DNA from: a virus
Strand: one strand, 5' to 3'
Length of the DNA: 64,000 nucleotides
IMG/VR virus record: IMGVR_UViG_3300049255_000612
Coordinates: 1 to 64,000 of that record
In this document: piece by piece, positions 9,301-19,400 of the stretch
How positions within the stretch are numbered: the first letter of the stretch is position 1
How the letters are laid out: each line of letters opens with the position of its first letter
Made by a program: the position numbers and the translations under genes
Notes under the pieces: model-generated
What the model was told of the DNA's origin: nothing
The model's input: only the letters and a program-made list of their open reading frames with translations
The model's database searches: none

Positions 9301-12300
9301 CTCAGACGGCGACGTGCGCTGACCGAGCGCATCGCGACTCTGCTTCAGGAGGTAATAGAGGTCGGCATCCGTGCCATACGACAGATTCGGGAAGCCGTGC
9401 GCACGCAACCAGCTTCGCAGCATGCCGAGGAATGACTGAATCTTTGTGCGCAGTGTTGGCCTGTCTTCCGCGATATGCGCTAGTAGCTCGCTCATCATCG
9501 TGCTGATGTGCTGCTCGCTAGTGTCGCCGTGTTCGTTTGCCGATGCCGCGTGGTATTCGCTCAAGTCGATGCCGTGACGATTGGCGATATCGTTCAAGCC
9601 CCTCATCCCGCCAATAGCATGAAACAGGTCATTCATACGTTGATCAAGGTACGGGCCAAACAACTTGTTAAATCCCTGATGGCCGTACAATTCATGAAGC
9701 AGCGTCTGTTCAAACTGCTTCGCGGTCGTGTGTTGATCCCGCACCACATAAACGGTGTTATCAGCGTGTACACCATCTATGGCATTTTCGGCATTGTCAC
9801 GGATCGCCGCGTCCGTGATGAACTTCGGCAAATCGTGGAAGCTGTCTACAACGCGGATACTTGTACCAGCGAGTCCATTTTTAAAGCTGCTGACCACACC
9901 GCCAACAATTTTATCTGCGTCAGACCTACTGATCGTTGCACCTTCGCGATACGTCCCGGCGTTTGCGTCCGCGCTTTGACGCGAATACAATACCGGCGCG
10001 TCGCCGCTGGCATTGACTCCCTCATTGAGCGCAGCAGCTTGTTGCGCATTCGTTGCTTCTGGCAATGGAACATCATTTTGCAGCGGGTCGCCTTCTTTGG
10101 CTTGCGCTGCCTTATCCTGAGACAGTTCTTGGATTACTTGCTCCAGGCGCGCATTCTTGGCGTCGAGTTCGTCTTGCTTCGCAAATACGCCGCCCCTGCG
10201 TGCTTCCAAGTCTGGCAGGCTCGCCTTAGCCGTCTTCAGTTGCTTCTCCGCATCAGCTACATTATTCTTTCGCAGAGTGATATCGAGGTCGTTGTCTAGC
10301 GTCGATATCGCCATGCGCATGCCGCTCGTCGAATATGCTTCCAACGGATTTGTCTGTCCAGACGCCAAGGTAGAGCCATCCGGTCGCAACACTGCAAGCG
10401 TCGTGATATTGTAATCCGTCCAGTTCTTGCTATAGGTTGCTTCCAGAGGCAATCCCAAATAGCTGCCAAGCTGTTCAGTAATTTCCTTGTCTTTCATCAT
10501 GCCGACCGTTTTTTTCGCGGCTTGCTCCGCAATATAACGCGCAGCATCCGTCCTGCCGATGTACTTGTCGCCGTCCATCGTCATTTCAAAATCGGCGGCA
10601 TCTCCGAAGGCATGCGACACCTCTTCCATGTAGCTCGTTTGCGATGCCTTACGCTTACCATTGATGGCAATCGAGAACTTGGCATCCTCATCGCCCGCCT
10701 GTTGCTCCTTTTGCGCGGCATACGCGGCCTTTTTCGCCTCCTCAGCGGTGTAATAGGTCTTTCCTTCCACTTCAATCTTGCGCTCGGCAACTTTGTCTGA
10801 CTGGTCAGTGAAAGCACGTTGCAGCATGTCGAGGTCTGCCCGCTGCTTCGCAATGATCGACGGCATGTTTTTGATATCACGCTGCGCGTCTTCGATCTGC
10901 GTGATAATTCCCCATTCCTTACGTGCGTGCTGACGCTTCAGCAGTTCAAGGCCGTCAATTTCCGACATCAACTTAACACGCTCAAGCAGTAACGGATCAC
11001 CGGATGCAAGTGCGGCCAGTTCCGCCATACTGACAGACGAATCATCCTCAAAATCCATTGAGAATTGCCCGTTGTAGTGACGAATACCATTGATCATCTT
11101 TAACTTGGACGCATTCAATGACCACATTTTCGCGTCAATCGTCCGCTCGGTCGCATAGGCTTTGATTGCCGCCTCGAATTTATCCATACCGTACTTCTCC
11201 AGCAAGCTGTTACCCTGGCGCTCGATCCGGCCTTCCCGTTGCTCAATGTCAGACGGCTTCCACGTCACATCAACGTGGTGCAGTCCAACCAGCCGTTGCT
11301 GAACATTTGTACCAGCACCCATACGCGGCGTCGAGCCGATCAACACGCGCGTAGTACCGTCATTAACGGAATCGAACAGCGCTTGCTTTTGCGCGTCGTT
11401 ATTGGCCTCTTGAACAAAGCGGATTTCATTTGCCGGAATACCGCGCTTAATCAAGTTATCTTTGATTTGCTGGTAAGCGTTCCATCCACCATTCTGCGCG
11501 AGGCGCATCTCCTCCATCGCGTTCGGATCGTACTGTTCCAGGCTTTCACCGACACGGCGCAACGCTTCGTCGTCATTATTTGCCAGCGCTTTGCTCTGTT
11601 GCTGGAGCAACGCATCGTAGTTTTTGAGGGCGACAGCGTCTTCTCTCGCTTTCGGAACGGAGCGATCTAAGAAAACCAACTGCGTGCCGCGATCGGAATC
11701 CCATTGTTTATAGAGATTGTGAATTTCATCGGCAACGACATCCAGCTTTCCACCTTTTTCATCGCTTGGATTGCCTGGGTCTACGGCGCGCACGTCCAGC
11801 GATACCTTGCGTGCGCGATCCATCAGCTTCAGGCGCGCGATATTGCGCTCATACGGGTCATCGATCTTGGGAAGGTCATCGAATCCTGCAATGATGTTGT
11901 GCAGGAAAGCACTCTGTGCTGATGTGGGCTGGACAACGACAGATTCGCGGCCCCCGCCAGCTATCGTCGGAATAGGAAACTGCTCACCATTATTGTCTTC
12001 GGCATATGCCTTTTTGATGTCCTCGTTACTGACAGAATCCGTAAATCCGTTATACAAATCCATGAGCGAACGCATGTTCGACCATGTTCGGCCTAAGCGG
12101 TTGACTTCCTTCAGGCGTCCGGTTTCGTTAGGCTCCCATCCCGCATCCGTGGAGACAAATTGTGAGCGCCATGCGTCGAAGTGATCTAAACCAAGTTCGC
12201 TCAACTTATCGGCGGCGAGGTAGCGCATCATGGTGTACATTTCCACCGCACTATTCGAGATCGGCGTGCCAGTAGCAAATGTGATTGTTCCTGTAGGCGA

Positions 12301-15300
12301 CTCGCGCAGCACACGAATTTTGTTGTACAGGTCGAATGCCTTCTGCGAACCGGCTTTATTACCCATTCCCTTCACGCCGGTCAGCCGCGAGCTATAGAAC
12401 AGGTTTTTGTACTCGTGCGCCTCGTCCACCGACAGGTCATCGATACCCATCTGCTCAAACGTCAGCAGGTTATCCTTTGTGCCGTCGCCCTTGAGCATCT
12501 CCATGCGCGCTGTGATCTTGTCGCGCAGGCGCTCCGCCTCCTTTACACCAAACGGCTTGCGGAAACCCGTATCGTTTCCACTTTCCTTTGCAGCGTCCTC
12601 TGCGTCTTGAATCGCCGCTTCAGCGGCTTTCAATTCGACTTCGAGGTAGCGTTGTTCGGTTTCCTTGGCAATCGGAATAAAGTAGAACGAACTATGTGGG
12701 ACGATCACAATATCGTGATCGCCGGTTGCTATTTTTGCGAATAATTTACGACGCTTTGAGCGTTCAAAGTCGGCCTTACCAGCAGCAAGCACCTTTGCCC
12801 CCGGATAAAGCCGATACACATCCGATGTAAATTGCCCAACCATGTGATTTGGAACAACGATCATCGGTTTTTTTGATAGCGCCATCCGCCGACGTTCCAT
12901 CGCACGCGCGATCATGGTGAACGTCTTGCCTGCGCCAACCGCATGATCTAGCATCATGAAACGTTCGGAAATTCCACGCCAGATCGCATTTTTTTGGTGT
13001 CGGCGCATTGCAATGACCGCATCAGGCACTTTGCCGGGCAAGATCAAATGCGAGCCATCGTGCTGGCGATTGACGACTGTATTGAATTTCTGGTTGAACA
13101 TCGACACCAGCGCGTTGCGGCGATCGGAATCCTTGAATACCCAATCGCTGAATTCGCTACTGATTGCCTTTGCCTTCAAAACCGCAAGCGCGGTTTCCTC
13201 CTGATTGATATGCGGCGTGCCTTTCTTGTCGTAATCAAGCACTTTCGTAGCACGGCTATTGAGCAAGTCATTGATCAACGCAGTCGATGACATGCGCGTC
13301 GTTCCCCATTCATCCTCGTTTGCACGGATATGGGCGCTGTTTTCGATAGAATAGCTATTGGTCAGCGGGGAAAAACGCACGCGCGAATCGCCACCTGAAA
13401 TGTGATCAATGAAGTCTTTGTATGTCTTTGCCGGTATCCATGCCGCGCCCAGGATCGGCGTCACGTTCTCCGCGCCCCATGATTCAGGCTGTACTTCCGT
13501 CAAAGCCTTGACGTTCTGTGGCAATCCGGCATTTCGCGCAGCTTCCAGCTTCCGCACCACCTGGCCGGAAAGGTATTCGTTACGGCTGACGATATCGCCA
13601 GTTTCCGGGTCAGTGAAAACCAACGGCTTTTCGGCATTGAGCATTTCACTTGAAACGGATTCCTTCGGCAGTCCAAGCAATGACGCGATGCGATCCATAT
13701 CCACGCGGCCAGATTCCGCCAGCGAAATGGAAAGCGCATCAGCTTGAGAATCTGCGTTTGTCGGCGGCTCATACTTCCTGACTACGCGCTCAGAAAGAAT
13801 CGGGGCGGGCTTTGCTGACGCATCGCGCGCCTTTTCCCCAATTTTTTCCGCTTTCGCCTTGTTGACAGCAGGCCGGTATCCATGCTCAAGCGCCTGAACC
13901 AGTGCGCCATCCGGCATGTTTTGCACGAGCGCAGAGTTGGACGGTTCGCTGATAAAGCTATTACCAGCCACAAACTTTTTGTAGGCCGAATTCAATGCCC
14001 GGCGGTTTGTTTCGATGGTCTTTGCAGGAGCGTCTTCGGCTTCCAGCGTCAATTGCTGTTTGAGCAAATCGCGAATGCCGACGAGTTCCTTCAGACGGCT
14101 AAACCGCGTTTGCCCCAACAGTGCGCCCGCTGGTATATCGGCTTCATTCGTAAATACCTTGCGCTCGTACAAATTACGATTGGTCGCAACGTCGCCTTTC
14201 ATGACCTTGACGTTCTTGCCCTGCGCATCAAGTACTGGCTCTATCCGATACCATTGACCCTGCGCGTTCATATACAGGTCTGGTGCCCACGGCGATGCCG
14301 CCGATAAGGTGCGCTTGGTCAGTTCGTAATCACCTTCAGGTGTTTCGCGCTCGATAACCTGCTGCAAGCTGCCATCGTTGTGGAAAGCGATCGAACCTTG
14401 CTCATTTCCTTCCAGAGCGATATGCAGGGAATCGCTCATTGCTTTGTGCCGCGCAATCGACGCATCAATGGCACTCTGCTGCTGCGCCATCACATTTTCG
14501 GGCAGACTCGCAACAGCAGCCTTGAGCATGCCTGCAAGGTCACCGCCATTGTCCAGCCTTACCGTAACGTCTTTCCCGTGCTGCATGGAACCAGAACGCT
14601 CCAGCGTCCCCATAATCATGTGCGGGTTCTGCTCGAAGTAGGAATTGACTTGCATCGGTTCACCGCCAAGGGGATCGGGAACCTTTGTTACGTTCACCCA
14701 TGCCGGAACCTGCGCGGCCAATGCTTGCCGCTGCTTTTCTGCATCCTTATCGCGTTCCGGCTTGCTGCGTGCGGCGGCAAAGGCGGCTTCCATGTTGCCT
14801 TGTTCGGCCTCGTTCAATCGTTGCAAAAACAGGATATCGGTGACAACTTGGGTGCGCGCATTTTCCCGGAACGCGGTATCCGGCAGACGAATTGCGGCCA
14901 GCAACTTGGCTTTCGACGCCAACATTTTGCGCGCAGTGGCGTCTGCCACATCGAGCAGATAGCGAGACACGACCTCGACTTGCAAGCCGCCCGGTTTGAC
15001 GGCATCGAGCGATGCCAAGGTGAATTGATTGTGAATCGAAAGGCGGTTCAATTCCGGCTTGAATTGAAATCGCAACGATTGATTACCGAATGGTGGATTA
15101 CCAATGGACAGGTCAAATGCGCCATCGGTCAACGGCACATTCTGGAAGCCACTATTCAATACAGTTTCGTGCGGGTAGAGCGCTTGCGCGATACGTGATG
15201 TCAAGCTGTCGTATTCAACACCGACAAACTTGGTGTTGTGCGCCAAGTCTTCAGGAATCAAACCGAGGAAGTTGCCTGTCCCCATCGACGACTCAAGCGT

Positions 15301-16350
15301 CAAACCACCCTTGAAACCGAGTTGACGCGCGGCGTCCCACATGGCGTTGACAACGGTTTGCGACGTGTAGTGCGAATCCAGTGTCGAACGCGACGCAAGC
15401 GCAAATTCTTTAGGAGAGAGCAGCGCGGCCAGTTCGGGGCCGCGCTTCTTCCAGGCGTCCTTGTATTCCCCTGTCAGGGGGTCAGGGAAAGCATTTGCCA
15501 AACCGCCCCAACCGACATAGCGCGCAAGAATGGCTTGCTCGGTGGGTGTTGCGCGACGATTTTCCGACTCGATCGCTTTGAGGGTGCGGATTGCAAGCAG
15601 GTTGTCGTTGAACTTCTCGACTTCGCCGCCTTTACCGAGTCGGACATCATCGGTAATGCGGAAATTCTGCGCCGGGATCGATGGCGCATTGCTCGGCGTT
15701 GGCCGGGGTGTTAGGTCGGCTCGATCTCGTTGTCCGGGTCGTGCGGATCGAACATCATGTCCTGATACCGCCTCTCCAATTCGGCCCGCTCGATCTCTTC
15801 CCAATCGTCGGGGTCTGGTTCCTCCGGTCGCAGGAGAATGAAGTGCTTCAGCGCCACTTCCTCCGCCGCGTGCGCCGGATATCCCTGTTGCATCAAGTCC
15901 GATATCTCGTCGAACGCCTTCCTTGCTGCCGTCTGAGTCGCTTCGTTGAACTCCCCGGCCCGTTGCAGTTCGGCTGTCTTCTCCGGCAGCCACTGCTCCC
16001 AGTGGTCGCGCGCCATCTTCGCGAGTGTTGTTCTGTCCATCGTTACCGCCTTCACCGTTTATTTTTCCGGCCGCAAGTTTATCCGAATTGCTTCCGTTTA
16101 CAAAATTAGTAACTTCCGGGGCAAATTCGCCCCAATCTACGGTGTGTCCATCATTCGCAGCGATAGCATTGATCTGCGCAACGATTCCTGTGCGTTCTTG
16201 GTGCGCCTCGTTGAGCATCAAATGCGCCGCTGTCATGTACGCTTCGGCTTTGGTGACGCCATCCGTATCCATCACTTCGGCAACTCGTTCTTTGAGCGCG
16301 GCCATTTCGGACTTTGGGTAAGATGCCAAGCAAAAGGAAGGAGATGCCAT
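6361..16350 (-). CDS. Giant polyvalent phage protein: N6-methylase-like, SF2 helicase, HExxxH and PLxRFG domains
   Basis: About 3329 aa. Visible in order: a helical N-terminus; a Gly/Arg/Asp-rich linker (about 100-215); a Rossmann-type N6-adenine methyltransferase with ESSMGTGNFLG (about 353) and the catalytic motif NPPF (about 418); an SF2 helicase with GAGKT (about 1140), DEAH (about 1308) and motif VI EQREGRIERQGN (about 1705); long coiled-coil stretches; a metalloprotease-like HELYGHQG (about 2222); and a PLxRFG-type module (APLSRYGDYTVYV, about 2657) followed by hydrophobic helices. Such multidomain proteins are packaged and injected with DNA in Bcep22-like phages and are thought to protect or process incoming DNA. 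An upstream in-frame ATG at 16449 lies inside the terminator/promoter region, so I prefer the ATG at 16350. The linker region also encodes another gene in a different frame. Confidence 0.9.
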   Translation of the reverse strand: MASPSFCLASYPKSEMAALKERVAEVMDTDGVTKAEAYMTAAHLMLNEAHQERTGIVAQINAIAANDGHTVDWGEFAPEVTNFVNGSNSDKLAAGKINGEGGNDGQNNTREDGARPLGAVAAGEDSRTATGRGVQRSDSDGSKEGVRRDIGLDATGISGARGGGSGAEALHSPATGGTRPRRLGRDRAGRIGEAVSGHDVRSARPGQRDRADLTPRPTPSNAPSIPAQNFRITDDVRLGKGGEVEKFNDNLLAIRTLKAIESENRRATPTEQAILARYVGWGGLANAFPDPLTGEYKDAWKKRGPELAALLSPKEFALASRSTLDSHYTSQTVVNAMWDAARQLGFKGGLTLESSMGTGNFLGLIPEDLAHNTKFVGVEYDSLTSRIAQALYPHETVLNSGFQNVPLTDGAFDLSIGNPPFGNQSLRFQFKPELNRLSIHNQFTLASLDAVKPGGLQVEVVSRYLLDVADATARKMLASKAKLLAAIRLPDTAFRENARTQVVTDILFLQRLNEAEQGNMEAAFAAARSKPERDKDAEKQRQALAAQVPAWVNVTKVPDPLGGEPMQVNSYFEQNPHMIMGTLERSGSMQHGKDVTVRLDNGGDLAGMLKAAVASLPENVMAQQQSAIDASIARHKAMSDSLHIALEGNEQGSIAFHNDGSLQQVIERETPEGDYELTKRTLSAASPWAPDLYMNAQGQWYRIEPVLDAQGKNVKVMKGDVATNRNLYERKVFTNEADIPAGALLGQTRFSRLKELVGIRDLLKQQLTLEAEDAPAKTIETNRRALNSAYKKFVAGNSFISEPSNSALVQNMPDGALVQALEHGYRPAVNKAKAEKIGEKARDASAKPAPILSERVVRKYEPPTNADSQADALSISLAESGRVDMDRIASLLGLPKESVSSEMLNAEKPLVFTDPETGDIVSRNEYLSGQVVRKLEAARNAGLPQNVKALTEVQPESWGAENVTPILGAAWIPAKTYKDFIDHISGGDSRVRFSPLTNSYSIENSAHIRANEDEWGTTRMSSTALINDLLNSRATKVLDYDKKGTPHINQEETALAVLKAKAISSEFSDWVFKDSDRRNALVSMFNQKFNTVVNRQHDGSHLILPGKVPDAVIAMRRHQKNAIWRGISERFMMLDHAVGAGKTFTMIARAMERRRMALSKKPMIVVPNHMVGQFTSDVYRLYPGAKVLAAGKADFERSKRRKLFAKIATGDHDIVIVPHSSFYFIPIAKETEQRYLEVELKAAEAAIQDAEDAAKESGNDTGFRKPFGVKEAERLRDKITARMEMLKGDGTKDNLLTFEQMGIDDLSVDEAHEYKNLFYSSRLTGVKGMGNKAGSQKAFDLYNKIRVLRESPTGTITFATGTPISNSAVEMYTMMRYLAADKLSELGLDHFDAWRSQFVSTDAGWEPNETGRLKEVNRLGRTWSNMRSLMDLYNGFTDSVSNEDIKKAYAEDNNGEQFPIPTIAGGGRESVVVQPTSAQSAFLHNIIAGFDDLPKIDDPYERNIARLKLMDRARKVSLDVRAVDPGNPSDEKGGKLDVVADEIHNLYKQWDSDRGTQLVFLDRSVPKAREDAVALKNYDALLQQQSKALANNDDEALRRVGESLEQYDPNAMEEMRLAQNGGWNAYQQIKDNLIKRGIPANEIRFVQEANNDAQKQALFDSVNDGTTRVLIGSTPRMGAGTNVQQRLVGLHHVDVTWKPSDIEQREGRIERQGNSLLEKYGMDKFEAAIKAYATERTIDAKMWSLNASKLKMINGIRHYNGQFSMDFEDDSSVSMAELAALASGDPLLLERVKLMSEIDGLELLKRQHARKEWGIITQIEDAQRDIKNMPSIIAKQRADLDMLQRAFTDQSDKVAERKIEVEGKTYYTAEEAKKAAYAAQKEQQAGDEDAKFSIAINGKRKASQTSYMEEVSHAFGDAADFEMTMDGDKYIGRTDAARYIAEQAAKKTVGMMKDKEITEQLGSYLGLPLEATYSKNWTDYNITTLAVLRPDGSTLASGQTNPLEAYSTSGMRMAISTLDNDLDITLRKNNVADAEKQLKTAKASLPDLEARRGGVFAKQDELDAKNARLEQVIQELSQDKAAQAKEGDPLQNDVPLPEATNAQQAAALNEGVNASGDAPVLYSRQSADANAGTYREGATISRSDADKIVGGVVSSFKNGLAGTSIRVVDSFHDLPKFITDAAIRDNAENAIDGVHADNTVYVVRDQHTTAKQFEQTLLHELYGHQGFNKLFGPYLDQRMNDLFHAIGGMRGLNDIANRHGIDLSEYHAASANEHGDTSEQHISTMMSELLAHIAEDRPTLRTKIQSFLGMLRSWLRAHGFPNLSYGTDADLYYLLKQSRDALGQRTSPSEGDFSSDRNLYKRSLGDALTQAGNSIKEVRLPADYVIGDLFNDAGKLNWWHKTIGTQYNLAARSPLFKAVYDRVQNFIGDVSTYANEAADLAPTIIPKLEQMSDIWRKSPLSPADTKAIAAPIFEGTLTWARGIDGKPLKLADMEEAAKTLSVAQKAQVLLRKATIDDDQNKRWLALPKDEYDSTINDRFEQSELQGGIVWKPEELRSIFGLNDKQIGMYQEFRAATDRSIRNLAISDMVKFGGQDAEGMLDATMATGSVDKAGEMLRDHFMELAKSNPDRANSHLETASQMIAKSDKAQNLIDRGYAPLSRYGDYTVYVSQGGEEKYFGMFEDKAEAAKMARQMRANYPHATITHGTMSKESYKLFQGVSPETVELFGAMLGLDNNDAAGNEAYQAYLKLAKNNRSAMKRLIQRKGIAGFSEDSGRVLAGFLYSNSKLTAMNAHMGELNDAIEAIPKHHGELKDAAVNLAEHIKNPQGGGSALGGLMFAQYLGGSVASAMVNLTQPFTMAFPYLSQYGGVGKSAARMLDAVRLAGKKTTGDAKLDAAMKWATDEGIVSPQEIHQLKAQANGKGVLQSGDGTKFGDTKAAIGNTMSKISLGWGKLFSMAELTNRRVTFIAAYKTAIEEGIANPEKFAADAVSATQGVYNAGNKPTWGRTTIGGLAMTFKQFSISNLELLSRMATAGEPGSPERTAGRKGAMTMAAVLMLLGGVNGLPFEQDAEDVIDGILQRMGYNFSSKREKQEFLINALGQDGSDVALHGLSGLPGVPIDVAGRFGLGKLVPGTGFLVKKDSHASDVADVFGPVADLAKRAFDSGNKLADGKVLDAASDLLPASLRNIQKGADMLNTGIYRDDRGYKVNAVMPTESVMKMIGFQPNSTDRVKDADEQARDVVGQTKMASKEIQEQWAQGLASGDKEMVNDARKMRDDWNAKNPDTPIIISMPAVVKRVQEMRMSALDRTQKTAPKALKAAVHRELSEV
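15711..16040 (-). CDS. Small acidic protein encoded in another frame inside the giant gene
   Basis: 109 aa, starting MDRTTLAKMARDHWEQWLP. The translation is a normal-looking soluble helical protein with an acidic tail (EEPDPDDWEEIERAELERR; DPHDPDNEIEPT). It is read on the same strand but in a different frame from the giant gene and coincides with that protein's low-complexity linker, which here reads as Gly/Arg/Ser/Asp-rich sequence. A purine-rich AAGGCGG lies about six bases before the ATG. It resembles small proteins found beside methylase/helicase genes in mobile elements, from memory only. Alternatives are a frameshift that would join it into the giant protein, or a chance open frame; the amino-acid composition argues against chance. 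Confidence 0.65.
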   Translation of the reverse strand: MDRTTLAKMARDHWEQWLPEKTAELQRAGEFNEATQTAARKAFDEISDLMQQGYPAHAAEEVALKHFILLRPEEPDPDDWEEIERAELERRYQDMMFDPHDPDNEIEPT

Positions 16351-16386
16351 GTGCGTTACTTTCTTGGAAAAATTGAGACGAAGGCG

Positions 16387-16417
16387 AAAAAAAACCGCGC
16401 CAGTTAAATTGGCGCGG
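16387..16417 (-). terminator. Rho-independent terminator after the 2006-aa gene
   Basis: On the minus strand CCGCGCCA, a 7-base loop and TGGCGCGG form a perfect 8-bp stem followed by eight T. It lies about 75 bases beyond the stop of the upstream giant gene. Its 5' arm overlaps the end of the adjacent 24-bp promoter-like element, so RNA started there would carry this hairpin at its 5' end. Confidence 0.8.
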
Positions 16418-16436
16418 GATTGTAGGGTTTGTTTCA
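16413..16436 (-). promoter_or_regulatory. 24-bp promoter-like element, copy 1
   Basis: Minus strand TGAAACAA, four variable bases, then TACAATCCCGCG. TACAAT is a good -10 hexamer; no -35 hexamer is present at 17-18 bases. A CCTGCA-N6-TGCAGG palindrome lies just upstream (16443-16460). The same element precedes the oxygenase gene (26551-26574) and the gene ending at 51289 (51888-51911). Probably the start of the transcript for the first giant gene. Confidence 0.6.
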
Positions 16437-16492
16437 GAATTTCCTGCATCGATTTGCAGGATTTTTTTCACTGCTCTATTTGATGGTCATGC

Positions 16493-19400
16493 CTAACCTG
16501 TCATACAGGCGATAAAATCTTCCAGCGCCTTGACGCGAAAAGAGACATCACGCATTGCAACATCGGCAGGAATGCTCTTTTGCGACGGCTTACCTGTATC
16601 CGCATCGCGCACATCGACATCCACCCGGATATCGGAAAGAGGTTTGATCGGCAGTCTCGCTAGGTCTGGCTCTGTAGAATCATTCTTGCCGAAAAGGTGA
16701 GCGGCATCAGCATCACTGGCGACGATTTGCCCATTCGCTTTTGCCGCAGCCAATTCGCGTTCGTGTTCGATCTGTTCTGCCTTGGCCTGATCGACGGTTT
16801 GCCGCTTATCGGCGTTGCCATCCTTCGTTTCCGTAGACTTACCCAGGCGGGATAGCGCAACCTCCGCATATTTACGCCCAACTTTATCCAGCGGGTAGTA
16901 CCGCCCCAGCTCACGATTGACTAACGCATATTTCGGCACTGCTCCCTTTGAAATATTCTCGATCGACGTATATCCCTCGGATATGTGCCGGTCGATTACA
17001 TCCTTCCCGGAAATGATCGTGTTGTCCTCGTTACTGGTACGGAATCTCTGATTGCTCGCTGCTTTCTCCGCATCCGCTGCATCTTCTGCGGCTTGCTTGG
17101 CCTTGAAAGCCGCTGCCTTGGCTTTTTCGTGTGCCTTGTCTTGCTCTGGCGTTACGCCAGCCCATTCCTTGAGTTTTTCCCATGCAGCACCCTGCGCCTT
17201 TGGCAGTTTTTCACCAGTGAACTCTGCGAAGACTTTCTTAGACTTGTCGTTAAGACCGTTGGTGATCCACTTCAGGTGATAGGCATCCTTGTTGATCAAA
17301 TCATCGGCAAATTGGCGATGAAAATCAGTTGGCGTCGGGCTGACACCTTTACGGCCTTCGGCCAGCAGTTGCGCATAGCGTGTGGCGATCGCGTTGGGGT
17401 CGAGCGGCTTCCGGCCATCCTGCTCGGCGTTGATTTTCTCCAGGGTAGGCGGCGCATCACGTTTGCCGTCTATGGATTCCTGTATGACCTGGCTTTTTCC
17501 AGTCGCTTGCTCTGGTTCGTCCAGGCCGCGCAGCTTCATTTCCTTCGCAATCGGGTCTGCGCGCTTCGGCAGTTCGTCCCTTGCCTGCATGAGTTGAGCA
17601 TCCGACATCTGCTTGACAGATAGGCGGTTTAAGTCCTTCGCACTCAGCTTTGGTTCGTCCGCTTGTGTTTCTGCTGGTTGATCGGCAGTGGCGCTGGCCT
17701 GCACCTTGCCTGATTTAATGTCGGCCACTTCCTGAGCCAAAGCGTTGCGAGCGTCGGCGTAGTCGTAGTTGCCGTAGTGATCGCTAATCAGGTCGTGAAT
17801 GCGTTGCTCAGATACGCCAGCCTTCAAAGCCTGCTTGACCGCACCCGATGCTTCCGGGTATTGCGCCGTCAGCTTTTCTTCCTTCGGCATATCTATATAG
17901 TTGTTTGCCATGAAGAACGCGTAAGCGAAACCTTCCGGCGTCACACTGCGCGCGTTCTTGGTCGCTTGACTCTTGCCACCATACTTTGCCCACATCTTGC
18001 TGCCTTCGGTCGGCTCAACATGCGCAGTAGGCAAGTCAGCGTTGAAATTCCCCCATAGCATTGTCTTTTTAGTGTACGGCTCGCCAAAATGATTCGGGTC
18101 GAACGACATGCGCGCCTTCGGCAAGCCGGTAAGGTCTTCAATGCGGCCGACAGGGTTTTCCAGGCACCATACCGCAGGCCGGAAATACTCAATCGTGCGC
18201 AAGGTTTGGAATACCAGTTGCTTGGATGCCTCGGTACGGCCATCCGCATCCTTGGCAGCAAAGTGCCTGCTACCGCTTGACGCAAAATCAGTGCATGGGG
18301 TCGCGGCCAGGATCGCGTACACATCCGTCAAGTCATAATTCTCGTTGAAATATTCCGCTGAAAAATCATGAACATCTTGCCCGGTCTGGATATCCATCGT
18401 GACCACGTTGTATCCCGCTTCTTTCCACGGTTTAGACCATTCGCCGGATAGATCGAACAGCGATAACACGGTCTTTTGCGAGTTTTCAGACCGATATTGT
18501 TCGCCTTGCTGTTTGGCGTGTTCCTTCCAGCCTTCGACAACCTTTTTCGCCGCTTCAACAGACATCACAGGCTGATCTTTGACGCGCTGGCCGGTAATGG
18601 TTCGCTTGTCAGGATCGGCAAAGAGGTTCGCCCACTCATCCGTGATTTCCTTGAAGTCGCTCTTGTCCATCGTCAGAGGGACAATGCTTTCGTCAATATC
18701 GGCTTGACGGATCTTGTTCGCTTGGTCTGCGGTCTTATCGTATTTCACATCACGATTCAACGGCGTGCCGGTGTTTTGAGCATGTTCTGGCGCTGTCGAT
18801 ACGCTCTTGGGCTTCGATTCAGCAGCAGAAGTATTTTTTGCAGCCAATGAAGCATCGATCGCAGCGCGCGCGCCATCCTTCGTTGCGAATGGGCCAGCTA
18901 CAAAACTGCCAAATTGCTTGCCGTTTCCCTTCAGGTCGCGAGCCATGAAGCCGTTGCCCATTGACGGCATGTAAATCGAATGGCCCTTGTATCTTTCAGG
19001 GTTATTGTTTGCTTCAGTCGGCTTTGATGGCGCTGCGTAGCCAGTCACAGCGTCAGGATGGGTGTTCGCCACATCCATTTCGCTATCGGTTCCAGGGTGA
19101 AACTCAGCGATTGCGTTGTACGCGGCTTTCCATTGGCGCGGGCTGATTTTATCGACATGCGGTGCAATGGCAGGATTCGCGCGCATCAGCTTTGATGCCT
19201 CCGTTACCGCCTGCGCGAGCGATCGCGCACCCTTTCGCACCAATAATTCGATAACCTTTGACAAAGCTGGCAGAAGATCGCCAGCGGTATGCTGCTGACC
19301 CGTGATATTCAGCTTCGCGCCGAACACGTCACCCAATACGTCGCCCAAATGTGCGAGCGCATCGGCCATTTCACTATCAAACGCGATATCTTCCGCCGAC

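Noticed and set aside
9508-10299. A 263-codon rightward open frame within the giant gene
   Set aside because: It lies opposite the well-supported giant coding sequence, has composition typical of the complement of a GC-rich gene (Arg/Leu/Ala/Cys rich, no recognisable domain) and no ribosome-binding site was noted.
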